Assembly (NCBI GenBank): GCA_029204225.1 | Contig: CM055100.1 | Span: forward strand, 129,001-193,000 | Direction: 5' to 3' | Length of the DNA stretch: 64,000 bases | Origin: Diphasiastrum complanatum | Taxonomy: Eukaryota; Streptophyta; Lycopodiopsida; Lycopodiales; Lycopodiaceae | Shown here: positions 22,448-34,645 of the stretch, piece after piece | Layout: each line of letters opens with the position of its first letter | Numbering within the stretch: position 1 is the stretch's first letter | Program-made: the position numbers and the translations under genes | Notes under the pieces: model-generated | What the model saw: only the letters and a program-made list of their open reading frames with translations | What the model was told of the DNA's origin: nothing | Databases searched by the model: none

Positions 22448-24336
22448 AAAAATGTTTTCATCAAATCCTTCCAACATTTGTTTGATCCATGTTAGCTTGT
22501 TTGCCATCTTAGCTACTGCTACATATTCGGCCTCACACGAAGATTGAGCTACTGTTGTCTGCTTCTTGCTTATCCAGAGTATGGTTGTGCCAAATGCTAA
22601 AGTACAACCTCCTGAAATACTTTTGCTATCATCCTTTATGCCCAGCTTGCGTCACTATAAGATTCGATTCAAAATCCAGCTTCCTTCGAATAACACAATC
22701 CCTAGTCTTTTAATTCTTGGAGATATTGCACCACTCTTTTTGCTAATTTCCAACGCAATGATCCTGGGTTCTTATTAAATTGGCTTAGTCTGTATACTGC
22801 AAATGCTATATCAGATCTGGTGTTGTCTGCAAGATACAACAATGATCCAATCAGCCCTTGATAGGGTGTATTGGCCATTTTATTTTATTCTCTTCTTCGA
22901 GAGTCTGCGGGCAATCTGCCTTGTTCACTATCATTCCAGGTATCATAGGAGTATGCACACCTTTGCATTCGATCATGTTGAAATCTTCGATAATTTTTTG
23001 AATATATTTTTGTTGGTAAAGATACAACTTGCCACCTTCAAAGTCTCTTTCGATTTGTAAGCCTACATAATTTTTTGCTTCTCCTAGATCAGTGGTCTCG
23101 AATATTCCAAAAATGTCTCTTTTGACATCTGAAATTAGCTTATCTTTTCTTGAGAAGATAAGAGTCTCATCTATATAAACAGTTAGAATGAATTTTTCAC
23201 CTTCGACATGTTTGATATAGACATTCGACTCAGCGAACAAACGTTCGAAGCCTAGACAACATAGTGCTTCGTCCTTCTTTTTATACCATTGTCTGGCTGC
23301 TTGTTTCAGAACATAGATGCTCTTCTTCATGTGATATCCGAATTCTGGATAGTCTTGACTTATAAAACCAAGTGGTTGATCCATGTATAGATCTTCTTCT
23401 AACTCTCCATGCAAGAAAGCGGTTTTCTCATTCGGATTTTAAGATCATGAGCTACTGCATAAGCAAATAACAAATGAAGTGATGTCTGCTTGACTACAAG
23501 TGAGAAAGTATTAGTGTAGTCGATACCATATTTTTGTGAAAACCTTTCGCTACCAACCTTGCTTTGTATCTGATGATTTTTCCATCAGGACCTGTTTTGA
23601 TCATGTAGATCCACTTGCATTTACTGGTTTCCTTCCATCAGGTACAGATGCAAGTGTCCAGACATTGTTCTTATGCATTGATGACATTTCGTCCTCCATT
23701 GCAAGAATCCAATGATCTTTATTTGCCCATCAATAGCTTCTTCGAATGTTTGAGATTTTTCTGTGAAACCACAAAGTTCGATAGCTATATTTGTTGAAAC
23801 ATCTTGACCAAACCTTGCTGGTGGTATTCTTTGTCTTGTAGATCTTCTCATAGCTTGTATGGATTTCGAATTCAATGCTGCATTTTTAGGTTCGCCTGGT
23901 TATGCTTGAATCGAATAGGTTGATTCGAGTTTTTTGGGTACTCGAATTTGAACTCCCTCTGAATCACTACTATGTCCAGATGTTAATTCCAGTTCATCAT
24001 CTGCTTGCTTTACTTCTCCTGTTGGTAACTCATAATAAGTCTTAAAAATTTCGTAGCCGATTAAATCACTGTCTGCTATGTACTTCGACTCATCAAATTT
24101 GACATCTCGAACTATTTTATTCTTCTAGTTTCGGGTAGATAGATTAGATAGTATGAAGAATGTAGCTCGAATCCTACCAGAAAACCTAGTTTTGTCTTGT
24201 CATCGAGTTTCTTTTTCAATTTATCTGGTATGTGCATATAAACTACACATTCGAATGTTTGAACATGAGCCAGATTTGGCTTTGACTTCCACCATTCATG
24301 AGGAGTTTTGTCTGGTATTTTGGATTTCAAAATTCA
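22447..24336 (-). pseudogene. Outer copia: second integrase/RT copy plus RNase H
   Basis: Repeat unit A, 22808-24336, runs on the minus strand from the integrase C-terminal part (SKIPDKTPHEWWKSKPNLAHV) to RT (DLYMDQPLGFISQDYPEFG, YIDETLIFSRKDKL where the usual YVDD reads YIDE). Past the unit, 22807-22447 holds the RT end and RNase H with SSCEAEYVAVAKMANKL, broken by stops. Compared with unit B, unit A keeps about 100 extra bp near 23890-24000 and has lost about 8 bp near 23435. Confidence 0.85.
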
Positions 24337-26635
24337 ATATCAGGTCTGGTGTTGTCTGCAATATACAACAATGATCCAATCAGCCTTTGATAGGGTGTAT
24401 TGGCCATTTTATTCTCTTCTTCAAGAGTCTGTGGGCAATCTACCTTGTTCAGTATCGTTCCAAGTATCATAGGAGATTGCACACCTTTGCATTCGATCAT
24501 GTTGAAATCTTCGATGATTTTTTGAATATACTTTTGTTGGTAAAGATATAACTTGCCACCATCAAAGTCTCTTTCGATTTGTAAGCCTACATAATTTTTT
24601 GCTTCTCCTAGATCAGTGGTCTCGAATATTCTAGAAATGTCTCTTTTGACATCTGAAATTAACTTATCTTTTCTTGAGAAGATAAGAGTCTCATCTATAT
24701 AAACAGTTAGAATGATGATTTCACCTTCGACATGTTTGATATAGACATTTGACTCAACGAACAAACGTTCGAAGCCTAGACAACATAGTGTTTCGTCCTT
24801 CTTTTTATACCATTGTCTGGCTGCTTGTTTCAGACCATAAATGCTCTTCTTCATGTGAAATCCGAATTCTGGATAGTCTTGACTTATAAAACCAAGTGGT
24901 TGATCCATGTATAGATCTTTTTCTAACTCTCCATGCAAGAAAGCAGTTTTCGCATTCACAACATGGATTTTAAGATCATGAGCTATTGGATAAGCAAATA
25001 ACAAATGAAGTGATGTCTGTTTGACTACAAGTGAGAAAGCATCAGTGTAGTCGATACCATATTTCTGTGAAAATCCTTTCGCTACCAACCTTGGTTTGTA
25101 TCTGATGATTTTTTCATCAGGACCTGTTTTGATCTTGTAGATCCACTTGCATTTACTGGTTTCCTTCCATCAGGTACAGATGCAAGTGTCCAGACATTGT
25201 TCTTATGCATTGATGACACTTCGTCCTCCATTGCAAGAATCCAATGATCTTTATCTGTCCATCAATTGCTTCTTCGAATGTTTGAGATTCTTCCATGAAA
25301 CCACAAAGTTCAATAGCTATATTTGTTGAAACATCTTGACCAAACCTTGCTGGTGGTATTCTTTGTCTTGTAGATCTTCTCATAGCCTGTATGGATTTCG
25401 AATTCAATTCTGCATTCTCAGGTTCAAGTAATTTTAGTTCATCATCTGCTTGCTTTACTTCTCCTGTTGGTAACTCATAATAAGTCTTAAAAATTTCATA
25501 GCCGATTAAATCACTGTTTGCTATGTACTTCGACTCATCAAATTTGACATCTCGAACTACTTTTATTCTGGTAGTTTCGGGTAGGTAGATTAGATAGTAT
25601 GAAGAATGTAACTCGAATCCTACCAGAAAACCTAGTTTTGTCTTTTCATCGAGTTTCTTTCTCAATTTATCTGGTATGTGCATATAAACTACACATCCGA
25701 ATGTCTGAACATGAGCCAGATTTGGCTTCGACTTCCACCACCCATGAGGAGTTTTGTCCGGTATTTTGGATTTCAAAATTCCATTCTGCAGATAGTTTGA
25801 CGTAGCAACGACGTCCGCCCACAACTGCTTCAGTGTTTTCGCATAAGCCATCATACACCTGGTAGCTTCTATTAGGGTACGATTTCTTTGTTCCGCAATT
25901 CCATTGTGCTGAGGTGTGTATGATGCAGTCTTCGTATGCATAATACCTCGATTTGTACATAAAGTTTTGAATTCGTTGGAAATGTATTCACTCCCAAGAT
26001 CTGTGCAAATTTGCTTCAACTTGTTCCATGTCTGTTTCTCAATCCAATTGATATAATCAACGAATTTCTCAAAAGCTTCTGATTTTGTACGAATAAAGTA
26101 TACTACAACGAACTTGCTGAAGTAATCAATAAACGTTATGAAATATTTTGCATCACCTAAAGACATTACTCTGAATGGTCCACATATATCCGAATGTACA
26201 ATCTCCAGTACCTTGGTTGTTTTAAAAACATCTTTATTGAAAGGTGTACGAGTCATTTTGCCTTTAAGACAAGATTCACAAGTAGTTCGAATATCTCGAC
26301 TCTTGATTTCGACTCCTTCAATCCTTTGACTCTTGTTGGCTTGGTACAAGGCTTCCATGTTTAGTGAAATAACCTCTTGTGCCACAGAATATATGTTGAT
26401 TCTTGAGCTTGATTCGCTTCCTCAACTCGAGTTCGACTGCTCAAGTGATGCAAATTCTCATTTCTATTACCTTTAGTAACTAGGTTATCAGAATCTTCAT
26501 CGAACAACTTACAAGAGTCCTTTGTGAAGGTTACTTACATCCTTGTGTCGACTATCTTGCTACGGATAGAAGATCTTTATCGAGAGTAGGAACATAGAGA
26601 ACTTCCTCCAGTTTCTTGTCACCCTGATTCGTGTC
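24337..26635 (-). pseudogene. Outer copia: pre-integrase, integrase and RT (first copy)
   Basis: The frame 26385-25153 is 410 codons long and contains the integrase zinc-region end (TTCESCLKGKMTRTPF), the catalytic core (VHSDICGPF, FITFIDYFSKFVVVYFI, TDLGSEY, QHNGIAEQRNRTL) and the C-terminal DIPDK/LGFLVG-like region. The frame 25088-24327 carries RT (AKTAFLHGELEKDLYMDQPLG, SIYGLKQAARQWY, YIDETLIFSRKD). The stretch 26635-26386 continues protease/pre-integrase homology from beyond the nested element. The catalytic YVDD reads YIDE, so the RT is probably dead. Confidence 0.88.
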
Positions 26636-27372
26636 TGTGAAGAACTGAAAAAGATTATCTATGTTAGATATAGGGGTCTTATGTTTTTTACATCAAGCAT
26701 CTAGGTGTAGGATGTTGATAAGAATAAATTTGGCATAGATGGCAAATTATGCATTTCCACTTGTAATGTCACTATTGAGCCAAAATAGAGTAAAAGGCTA
26801 AACACGTGCCAATTAGAGTGTAGACAAGTGTAAAGCTTTTGTTTGATGAATTCCAAGAGGTCCAATAGGATTTAGAGGTGGAACCTTGTGAGGTCCAGAA
26901 GAAAATTGAGGTGTGCTTGAATATAGTCCAATAGAATTAAGAGGTGCATGGATCAATGGTCCAATAGGATCAAGAGGTGACAAAGTATGGTCCAATCATA
27001 GTTAAGCATAGCGGTAGCTCGTGGATCTACTAGTATCATTGTACTCCTCATTTTGAATCTAATTGATTTGGTGATTTCATGGATTTTGTGAGTTATTGGA
27101 TTTCTAGCTTTCTCTCTCTACCCGAGAGCTCATGATGTTTTTTCTCTCTCTACCCAAGGAGAGCAGCTTGTTTTTACTTAGATTATTTTTTGAATACTTC
27201 CCACATGTGTGAGTGAGAGTTGGAAGTGATTGAATGCATGTAGTAGTGTGTTTTTGCCATAGAATCAAAGATAGATCTTGAATCTCAATCTAGTCTTGAT
27301 CTTGGTGCATCTACACACCTTAGGAGATCACAAGTACATGTAGTGGACAATCCACACGTGTGAAATTCAACA
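26636..27372 (+). repeat. 5' LTR of nested copia
   Basis: Starts TGTGAAGAACTG and ends GTGTGAAATTCAACA. Matches the 3' LTR along its full length. The pol II promoter would lie here, but no unambiguous TATA box was picked. Confidence 0.95.
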
Positions 27373-27385
27373 TGGTATCAGAGCC
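27373..27385 (+). other. Primer-binding site (tRNA-iMet) of nested copia
   Basis: TGGTATCAGAGCC begins immediately after the LTR end CA. This is the canonical plant copia primer-binding site for reverse transcription. Confidence 0.95.
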
Positions 27386-28129
27386 TACCTAAGGTTACCA
27401 TGCATTTTGATCCATGTAAGTGAAAAAAATTTCATCAATCTTGAGCTAGAAGTTGTCAAGGCACATTTTCCTAGCTATCTTGTTCAATCTTGGATCAAAA
27501 GAGATCAAAAGGACATTGATTGGGTCTGACCTGGTACTGTACGGAATCAGGTGCTCAGACATGTGTGAGAAACATCCAATTTCAGTTTGGGAGTTCTCTC
27601 TCATGCTTGATCCATTTATCTTGTTTGATAGCTTGTTTTGAAGCTATTTTTGTCTAGTTTTTTATGCAATCAGTTTCATTGCATTTGGTTGAGCCAATCA
27701 GATGTTATAAGCTTTTGAAGAGGGTTAGGTAGGGCACCTAGACCTGGGTGGACACATTTGGTTTGGTCAAGAGATTGCTTGGTTGATCCAAAATCACAGT
27801 TGTATGCTTGCCAATCTCATCTATATGTGATCTAGGCACTGTTTTGAGATCTTAGCCATTTTGTTTCATGCAATATCATTGTATTTGAGTCAAATTTGGT
27901 TTCTTAGAGTACTTCACACGTGCTAAGAGTGTTTGATCCTAACTTTGCCTATACTCCATCATTTGATGTGAAATAGATCTTGTTTTAGAGAGATTTGTGT
28001 AGCTAGTGAGAATCAATTCACAAATAGTTGCAAGATCTTTCATAGGAGGAGATAGTACTCTCTTATTGGATCCTATTGAGAGTGTGTAGCAACATTTATT
28101 GTTCATCATTTGAGTTTTCTTCACTTCAA

Positions 28130-29257
28130 ATGTCTTCAATGGGTTCATCCTTGTTGGAATCAAGTGAAAGATTGAGCACTTCAAACTATTCAGTTTGGAA
28201 AATGAGGATGGAGTCCATCTTGATCCTTCAAGACGTGATGGACATAGCTCTTGGCCTTGAAGAAGAACCACAAGTTCTTCAAGAGGTTCAAAAATACAAA
28301 AAGAGAGCTAGGATGGCTCTCCACTACATTATGATGAATGTCGCTAATGAGATATTGAGGGAGATAGGTACTTGTACAACAACCAAAGAAGCTTGGGATT
28401 GTCTCAAGACCATCTATGAGGCTAAGAATACCTCTGGGCTTCTCACTCTTAGGAATCAAATCTTTCAAAGCAGCCAAAAGAGTGATGAGAGTGCATCTAG
28501 TTATGTTTTGAGAGTAAAAGATATTCATAGAGAACTTGCTTGTATTGGTGATTCCATCAATCAAAATGAGCTAGTTCAAGTCATCCTCAATGGCTTGAGA
28601 AGTGAATTTGATAACCTTGTCAAATCCTATGCCATTAAGGAGGAGCTACCAAGTTTGGAGGCTCTCCAAAGTGTGCTAATTTTGGAAGAATCAAGACAAG
28701 AGTACAAGCTCTTGAGGATGGACAAGCTTTCTCTCACTCATAATGATGGCAAAGCTCTCTTTGCCAAGGATAAGCACAAAGGGAGGAGCAAGAACCAACA
28801 TCAACAATCCTCAAGCAAGGACAAAGTCAAATCCAAAGACAAAGATGAGGAGGAAGATGATTCCTCTAATGCTTCATCATCCAAGCTCAAGAAGAAGAAG
28901 ATCAAGTGCTTTTATTGTGGCAAGAAAGGTCATTATGCCACCAATTGCTTCAAGAAGAAGAATCAACTCAAGCAAGCCAACATTACTAATGAGAAGGAAG
29001 ACACTATTGCAAGTGATGGAGAGGGATCTCTTATGGTCTCTAGTTTCTCATCTACTCCTTTCAAGAAGGACGACCTATGGTATATTGACAGTGGAGCCTC
29101 TTCACATATGTGTAGCTCCAAGGACTCTTTCTCTTCTATTGCACCTTATGATGGAGTCAAGAAATCAATATACACTGCAAATGATTTTGAATGTTCTATT
29201 GAAGGCATAGGGAACATTCCCTTGAAGCTTGCATCCTCTAGTTCTTTCTCTCTCTAA
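28130..29257 (+). pseudogene. Nested copia gag and protease part
   Basis: The ATG at 28130 begins MSSMGSSLLESSERL, the start seen in the related gag at 40392. The gag (UBN2-type) domain includes YSVWKMRMESIL and EILREIGTCTTTKEAWDCL. A zinc knuckle CFYCGKKGHYATNC (CX2CX4HX4C) follows a Lys/Asp/Glu/Ser-rich linker. The aspartic protease motif WYIDSGASSHM is intact. The frame ends at 29257 inside the protease/pre-integrase region because of a frameshift in a CT-rich stretch (near 29245-29260). Pol continues in another frame. Confidence 0.9.
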
Positions 29258-31433
29258 AGTTCTTTATGTACCTAAGCTTACCAAGAATCTTATTAGTGTT
29301 GGCCAATTGCTTGATAATGGCCTTGATGTAAAATTCAATGTTGATACTTGCACTATCAAGAAGAATGATAAGATACTTGCATTAGGATCTAGATTTGGTG
29401 GCATCTATAAACTAGATCCAAATGAGTATGTGAATGCTTGTAATGTTGCTCTTGTGAACAAGCTCTCTATGGAGGAATTATGGCATAGGAGGTTGGGACA
29501 TCCCAACTACAAATCCATGCTCTCTATGATCAAAGAAGCCAAAGCTATTGGCTTGCCAAAGTCACTCTCCAAGAAGATCAAGCCTTGTGAGGCTTGTGCT
29601 ATTGCTAAATCTCACAAAAAGCCATTTACAAGATCTTCTATCAAAAGCAAGCATCCTTTGGAGTTAATCCACTCGGATGTGCATTTCTCATCAACTACAA
29701 GCAAGGGAGGAGCCACTTGTTTTGTTACTTTCATTGATGATTACACAAGATTCACTTGGATATATCTTCTTGCTTCTAAATCTATGGTGTTTGATCATTT
29801 CATTATTTTCAAAGCTTATGTAGAGAAGCAATTCTCATTCAAGATTAAAGCTCTTAGAAGTGATGCAGGTGGTGAATATATCTCCAATAAATTTCAAGAT
29901 TTTTGTGAGCTTGAAGGCATTAAAAGAGAGTTTTCTTGTGCCTACTCTCCATCTCAAAATGGAGTGGCCGAGAGAAAGAATAGATCTCTATGTGAATGTG
30001 CAAAATCTACGAGAATTGAGGCATCTTTGCCCAAAGATTTTTGGGGAGAAGCCATTAATTGTGAAAATTATCTTTGCAATAGGCTCCCACATATAGCTCT
30101 TGGAGGAAAGTCACCATATGAAATCTTATTTTTTAAGAAGCCTAAGGTTGATCACCTTAGAGTTTTTGGATGCTTATGCTTTGTCCATATTCCCTTGGAA
30201 ACAAGGAAGAAGGAAGATCCTAGTGCATGCAAAGGGATCATGGTTGGATATTCATCCACCAAGAAGGCCTATAGAGTCTTTATACTCTCTACTTCTCAAG
30301 TTATTGAAAGTAGAGATGTTGTCTTTCATGAAGATCAACACTCATCTTTTGACGAGGCCGAGATCAAGAAATCTATGGATGCATCATCAATTATTGATTT
30401 TGAAGACAATCATAATGTGATGGTGTCGAGATTTGAAGAAGACTCTCCTCGGATTTTCTCACCAAGAAGATCCATGAGAGATAGATCTGAGCCTAAGAGG
30501 CTCTCATATGTTGACAAAGGCAAACAAGTGGATCTTGATTCCACTAATTATGTTTTTTATGTCTCTCATGAAGAGCCAAAGAATGTACAAGAGGCACTCA
30601 ATACCAATGAGTGGTATGATGCCATGAAGCAAGATTATGATGCATTGATCACCAACAATACTTGGGAGCTTGTGGATCCTCCATCCAACAAGCATGTGAT
30701 TGGGTGCAAGTGGGTATTTCGGATCAAGTTCAATCATGATGGCACCATCAACAAGCATAAAGCAAGATTATGTTCCAAAGGATTTGTTCAAATCCATGGT
30801 CTTGATTATGAGGAGACCTTTGCACCCATTGCAAAGATGGTGACAATAAGAATTTTCAAGTGGAAGGTGTTCCAATTAGATGTATCCAATGCTTTTCTAA
30901 ATGGTTATCTTGAGGAGGAGATCTATATGGAACAACCTCAAGGATTCATCAAGGATGAGTCCAAAGTGTGCTTGCTCTTCAAAAGTCTTTATGGACTCAA
31001 GCAAGCACCAAGATCATGGTATTCAAGACTTAATTCTTTTCTTATCTCACTAGGATTTACTCTTAGTGACTATGATCCTTCCATGTATCTAAAGTTTGTT
31101 GATAGCAATATTGTCATTCTTCTAATTTATATTGATGACATTATTCTTTGTGGAAGTTGTATCAAGCTAGTTGATGAAACCAGGCTAGCACTTGGATGTG
31201 AGTTTAAAATGCAAGATCTAGGAGAGATGCATTACATCCTAGGCCTAGAAATTAATTTTTATGAAAATCATGTCTTTATATGCCAATCTAGATATGCTCA
31301 CTCTATGTTGAAAAAATTCCATATAGAAAATTCTAAGAGCATAGATACTCCGATGGAGCAAATTGTAAAAGATCCTAATAAAGGTGATGAAAGATCCTTT
31401 GAGGACATCACACTATGTATCTTCATCTTGTGA
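29229..31433 (+). pseudogene. Nested copia integrase and reverse transcriptase
   Basis: A 734-codon frame. It has the pre-integrase start KVLYVPKLTKNLISVGQLL and the HHCC zinc region (HRRLGHPNYKSM, CEACAIAKSHKKPF). The DDE core shows ELIHSDVHF, FIDDYTRFTWIYL, RSDAGGEYIS and NGVAERKNRSL. RT has TNEWYDAMKQDYDAL, FQLDVSNAFLNGYLEEEIY, SLYGLKQAPRSWY and the catalytic YIDDIIL. A small in-frame loss lies near MVTIRIFKWKV compared with the relative at 45654. The frame ends after RSFEDIT because about 180 bp are missing before the YVSSSCDYGLLY segment, as judged against the element at 55860-56020. Confidence 0.92.
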
Positions 31434-31956
31434 TTATGGTCTACTCTATAAAAGTGAAGATCTATCCATTATTGGCTACTCGGATTCGGACTTTGCAAGT
31501 GACAAGATGGATCGAAAGTCTATTAGTGCATACACTATCTTTCTTGGAGGCAATCTAATATCTTGGCTTTCCAAAAAGCAAGATACTATATCTCTCTCTT
31601 CATGTGAGGCTGAGTACAAAGCACTCACTACAACTACCAAATAAGTGCTTTGGATCAAGAGGTTATTAATGGAGCTAAAGTGCATGAAGGAGGATGATCT
31701 ACCAATGATCAAGTGTGATAACATCTCGGCCCAAGCTCTTGCCAATAATCCCATATTTCATGCAAGAAGCAAGCACATAGAAGTGGCACACCATTTTGTG
31801 AGAGAAAGGCTTACTGGAGGAGAAATCTATTTGGAGCATGTCAACTCGTCCTCTTGTATTGCCGATCTACTCACCAAGCCTTTGAGCAAAAGTGCTTTCA
31901 ACAAGCATAGATATAATCTTGGAGTTATATCAAGATCAATGCTCAAATCTTCATAG
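31434..31956 (+). pseudogene. Nested copia RNase H region
   Basis: Reads YGLLYKSEDLSIIGYSDSDFASDKMDRKS, then SLSSCEAEYKAL, then a stop at 31642-31644 where relatives have a Glu codon. It continues as VLWIKRLLMELKC, CDNISAQALANNP and a terminal RSMLKSS. RNase H is therefore split by one nonsense change in addition to the deletion upstream. Confidence 0.88.
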
Positions 31957-31971
31957 ATAATTTTTTAGGAG

Positions 31972-32708
31972 TGTGAAGAATTGAAAAAGATTATCTATGT
32001 TAGATATAGGGGTCTTATGTTTTTTACATCAATCATCTAGGTGTAGGATGTTGATAAAAATAAATTTGGCATAGATGGCAAATTATGCATTTTCACTTGT
32101 AATGCCACTATTGAGCCAAAATAGAGTAAGAGGCTAAACACGTGCCAATTAGAGTGTAGACAAGTGTAAAGCTTTTGTTTGATGAATTCCAAGAGGTCCA
32201 ATAGGATTTAGAGGTGGAACCTTGTGAGGTCCAGTAGAAAATTGAGGTGTGCTTGAATATAGTCCAATAGAATTAAGAGGTGCATGGATCAATGGTCCAA
32301 TAGGATCAAGAGGTGACAAAGTGTGGTCCAATCATAGTTAAGAATAGTGGTAGCTCGTGGATCTACTAGTATCATTGTACTCCTCATTTTGGATCTAATT
32401 GATTTGGTGATTTCATGGATTTTGTGAGTTATTGGATTTCTAGCTTTCTCTCTCTACCCGAGAGCTCATGATATTTTTTCTCTCTCTACCCGAGGAGAGT
32501 AGCTTGTTTTTACTTAGATTATTTTTTGAATACTTCCCACACGTGTGAGTGAGAGTTGGAAGTGATTGAATGCATGTAGTAGTGTGTTTTTGCCATAGAA
32601 TCAAAGATAGATTTTGAATCTCAATCTAGTCTTGATCTTGGTGCATCTACACACCTTAGGAGATTACAAGTACATGTAGTGGACAATCCACATGTGTGAA
32701 ATTCAACA
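31972..32708 (+). repeat. 3' LTR of nested copia
   Basis: Starts TGTGAAGAATTG after a short purine-rich AGGAG tract and ends ATTCAACA. Same length as the 5' LTR. Confidence 0.95.
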
Positions 32709-33990
32709 GTGCCTAACCACAGTACACGAGTTTTGTCAACTTCATGCTTAGAATCGTCTCCAAGTACAATGTATCTCGAAAAATTCATTTTCTTATAGTC
32801 CGATAAAATTTGTTTCGAGGAAACAAAATGTGAGGTGGCTCGCGAATCAATTACTATATCTCGAATTTTTGAATTCGATGAACAACATAGAGCAGCAGAA
32901 AAATATGCTGCTGAGTTTCTTGTCGTCCTCTCTTCTGCTGCTCTGGAGCATTTTGCTTTGTCTTCGACAAAATTCAAATCTGAAGGTTCACTTCAATTTT
33001 GTTTCTTCTTCTTGGGATTTTGATAATAGTCTACTGCTGCATGATCTCGTTTATGACAATGAATGCAATCAATCTTTGGATTCAACCAACATTTGTCTTT
33101 TGTATGACTTGATCTCTTGCATCTGTTGCAAATCTTCCTATCACCAGAATCTCTTGAGTGTTGTTTACCTGATTGTCGATCATTTGTCTTGAATTCATCT
33201 GAATGATCTCCATCCTTTTTTCAATTGCTATTAGCCTTCTGAGATGACTCCCTCTTAGATTGAAACTTCTTCGAAGATTTATTCGTTTGAGTAAATAGAG
33301 CCTTTTTCAAATCACCATTGTCGTCATAGCATTTGCGAGCTTCTACTTCATCTTTGACTCCATCTATCGCCTTTTGAAGCATCATAGACGAATCTTTCGC
33401 CAGTAAAGTTCGAGTTGTGTAGAATGACCTGGGTAGGGCTCGAAAAAAATAGTTGAGCGGTTTTTCCTTTGAGATTGCATTTTCCGTACCGGAATTCTGC
33501 AAAGAAATAAACAGATGTTATATTTTTTGCACGAAAGTGGTCAAATCTTTGTCGTCCCATTGTAGGTAAGTCAACTGGTCTTTCAAGAACATGATTTGAT
33601 TTCATGATCGAGTCTCATTCCTAGTTTGCAATTCTTGCCATAATTCTTTCGCGTTTGAAGTTGAAGAAAGATCTAGTACTATGCTATCATTCACTGTTGA
33701 AGACGCAATAATTGCTATAACTTTGTCATTTTTCTCCCTCCATTCATGAAATTCTTTGCCAGGAGTAGTTGGCTTCTCTTTTGTTGAATCTACCCATTGT
33801 CAAAGATTTTCACCCTTTAGTATGAGTGAAGTCTTTAACTTCCAGACTAGATAATTCAAACCTTCTGTATCCAAGATCGTACTTATCTTAGACTGAATGC
33901 TGTTGATTGAAGAGATCTTCAAATCTTCTGAATTTCTTTAGCACTCAAACACACTCTTATCGAGTAACCTGGATAGTTGCTCAAATACGG
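32709..33990 (-). pseudogene. Outer copia gag and protease start
   Basis: On the minus strand: gag core fragments (an SSTVNDSIVLDLS-type region near 33690), then frames 33605-33348 and 33502-33221 (PLNYFFRALPRSFY, KAIDGVKDEVEARKCYDD), then a zinc knuckle CNRCKRSSHTKDKC near 33130-33085. The protease-like region IVIDSRATSHF has Arg where the usual Gly of D-S-G stands, so the active site is lost. Frameshifts and stops interrupt it. It is continuous with the integrase segment beyond the nested copia. Confidence 0.8.
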
Positions 33991-34002
33991 CTGTTGTAGG
34001 TT

Positions 34003-34014
34003 GCTCTGATACCA
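34003..34014 (-). other. Primer-binding site of outer copia
   Basis: Minus-strand TGGTATCAGAGC one base from the LTR end. Orientation agrees with the gag on the minus strand. Confidence 0.9.
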
Positions 34015-34015
34015 C

Positions 34016-34645
34016 TGTAGGAAAAACACTGGGAGTTTTCCTTCAAATAATGCGATGAAAGTTCGAATAAATCAAATAGATATCAGCATCTTCAATCATG
34101 TCTGAATCTAGCCTGTATACTAATGGAGTAGGTTCTATTATGATTGAATTAAGCGTGCGGATTTAAACATACATATGAGTGTGATAGATAATTTTAGATA
34201 ATCAGAAATGAGTATGAAACACAATGAAGTAAAAATTAGTCTATTGATAACCTTGATCAATCAATCTTTTTCTCTTCTAATCCAATTCTGATTCTTCTAT
34301 TTGTCTTCCTACCTTCTGTCTACCTACTTACAATGAGTAAGTGTACATGTATTTATATTGTCACACTCTCATGGCCTTCTTCCTCCTATAAACAGTTAAT
34401 CTAACCGTTAAAACGGTAGATATACAATGACGTTTTGTTTCCAGGTTTGACAATTTTCGATTCGTTTATCTTTCGAATTAGAATAAAGGTCGAATAAGTA
34501 AATGTCGAATGAATAAATATCGAATCATCATTGGTTGATTTGAATAAATACATATCGATTCTTTCGAATTCGATTTCTCAACCTTTGTCAATTAAAGTGT
34601 AGACTTTGTAAGTAGAATTGAGACTGTCTGTCCAGGTGTTCTACA
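34016..34645 (-). repeat. 5' LTR of outer copia
   Basis: Left end TGTAGGAAAAACAC and right end GTGTTCTACA form short inverted ends (TGTAG...CTACA). Length about 630 bp. No partner LTR is seen at the other end of the element. Confidence 0.8.

Larger units (their letters stand above)
26636..32708 (+). mobile_element. Complete nested Ty1/copia retrotransposon, 6073 bp
   Basis: Two LTRs of exactly 737 bp (26636-27372 and 31972-32708) flank a primer-binding site, gag-pol and a purine-rich stretch. The flanks GTGTC (left) and GTGCC (right) are a 5-bp target duplication with one change. By eye the LTRs differ at about 18 positions with no length change, mostly C/T or A/G. It is inserted into the outer copia of opposite strand. 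Its coding region is damaged, so it is non-autonomous now. Confidence 0.95.
22447..34645 (-). mobile_element. Outer minus-strand Ty1/copia element, truncated and nested
   Basis: Order on the minus strand: LTR (34645-34016), primer-binding site (34014-34003), gag and protease start (about 33950-32709), interruption by another copia (32708-26636), then integrase, RT and RNase H down to 22447. Reading across the inserted element restores continuous protease/pre-integrase homology (VLWLG then TNQGDKKLEEVLYVPTL), which proves the nesting. The 3' LTR and last part of RNase H are absent. A 1.5 kb internal tandem duplication covers integrase C-terminus to RT. Confidence 0.88.

Noticed and set aside
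29229-29260. Programmed frameshift between the two nested-copia frames
   Set aside because: The break lies between protease and integrase homology rather than at a gag-pol border, and sits in a CT-rich run prone to slippage. Plant copia elements usually have one continuous frame, so this is decay.
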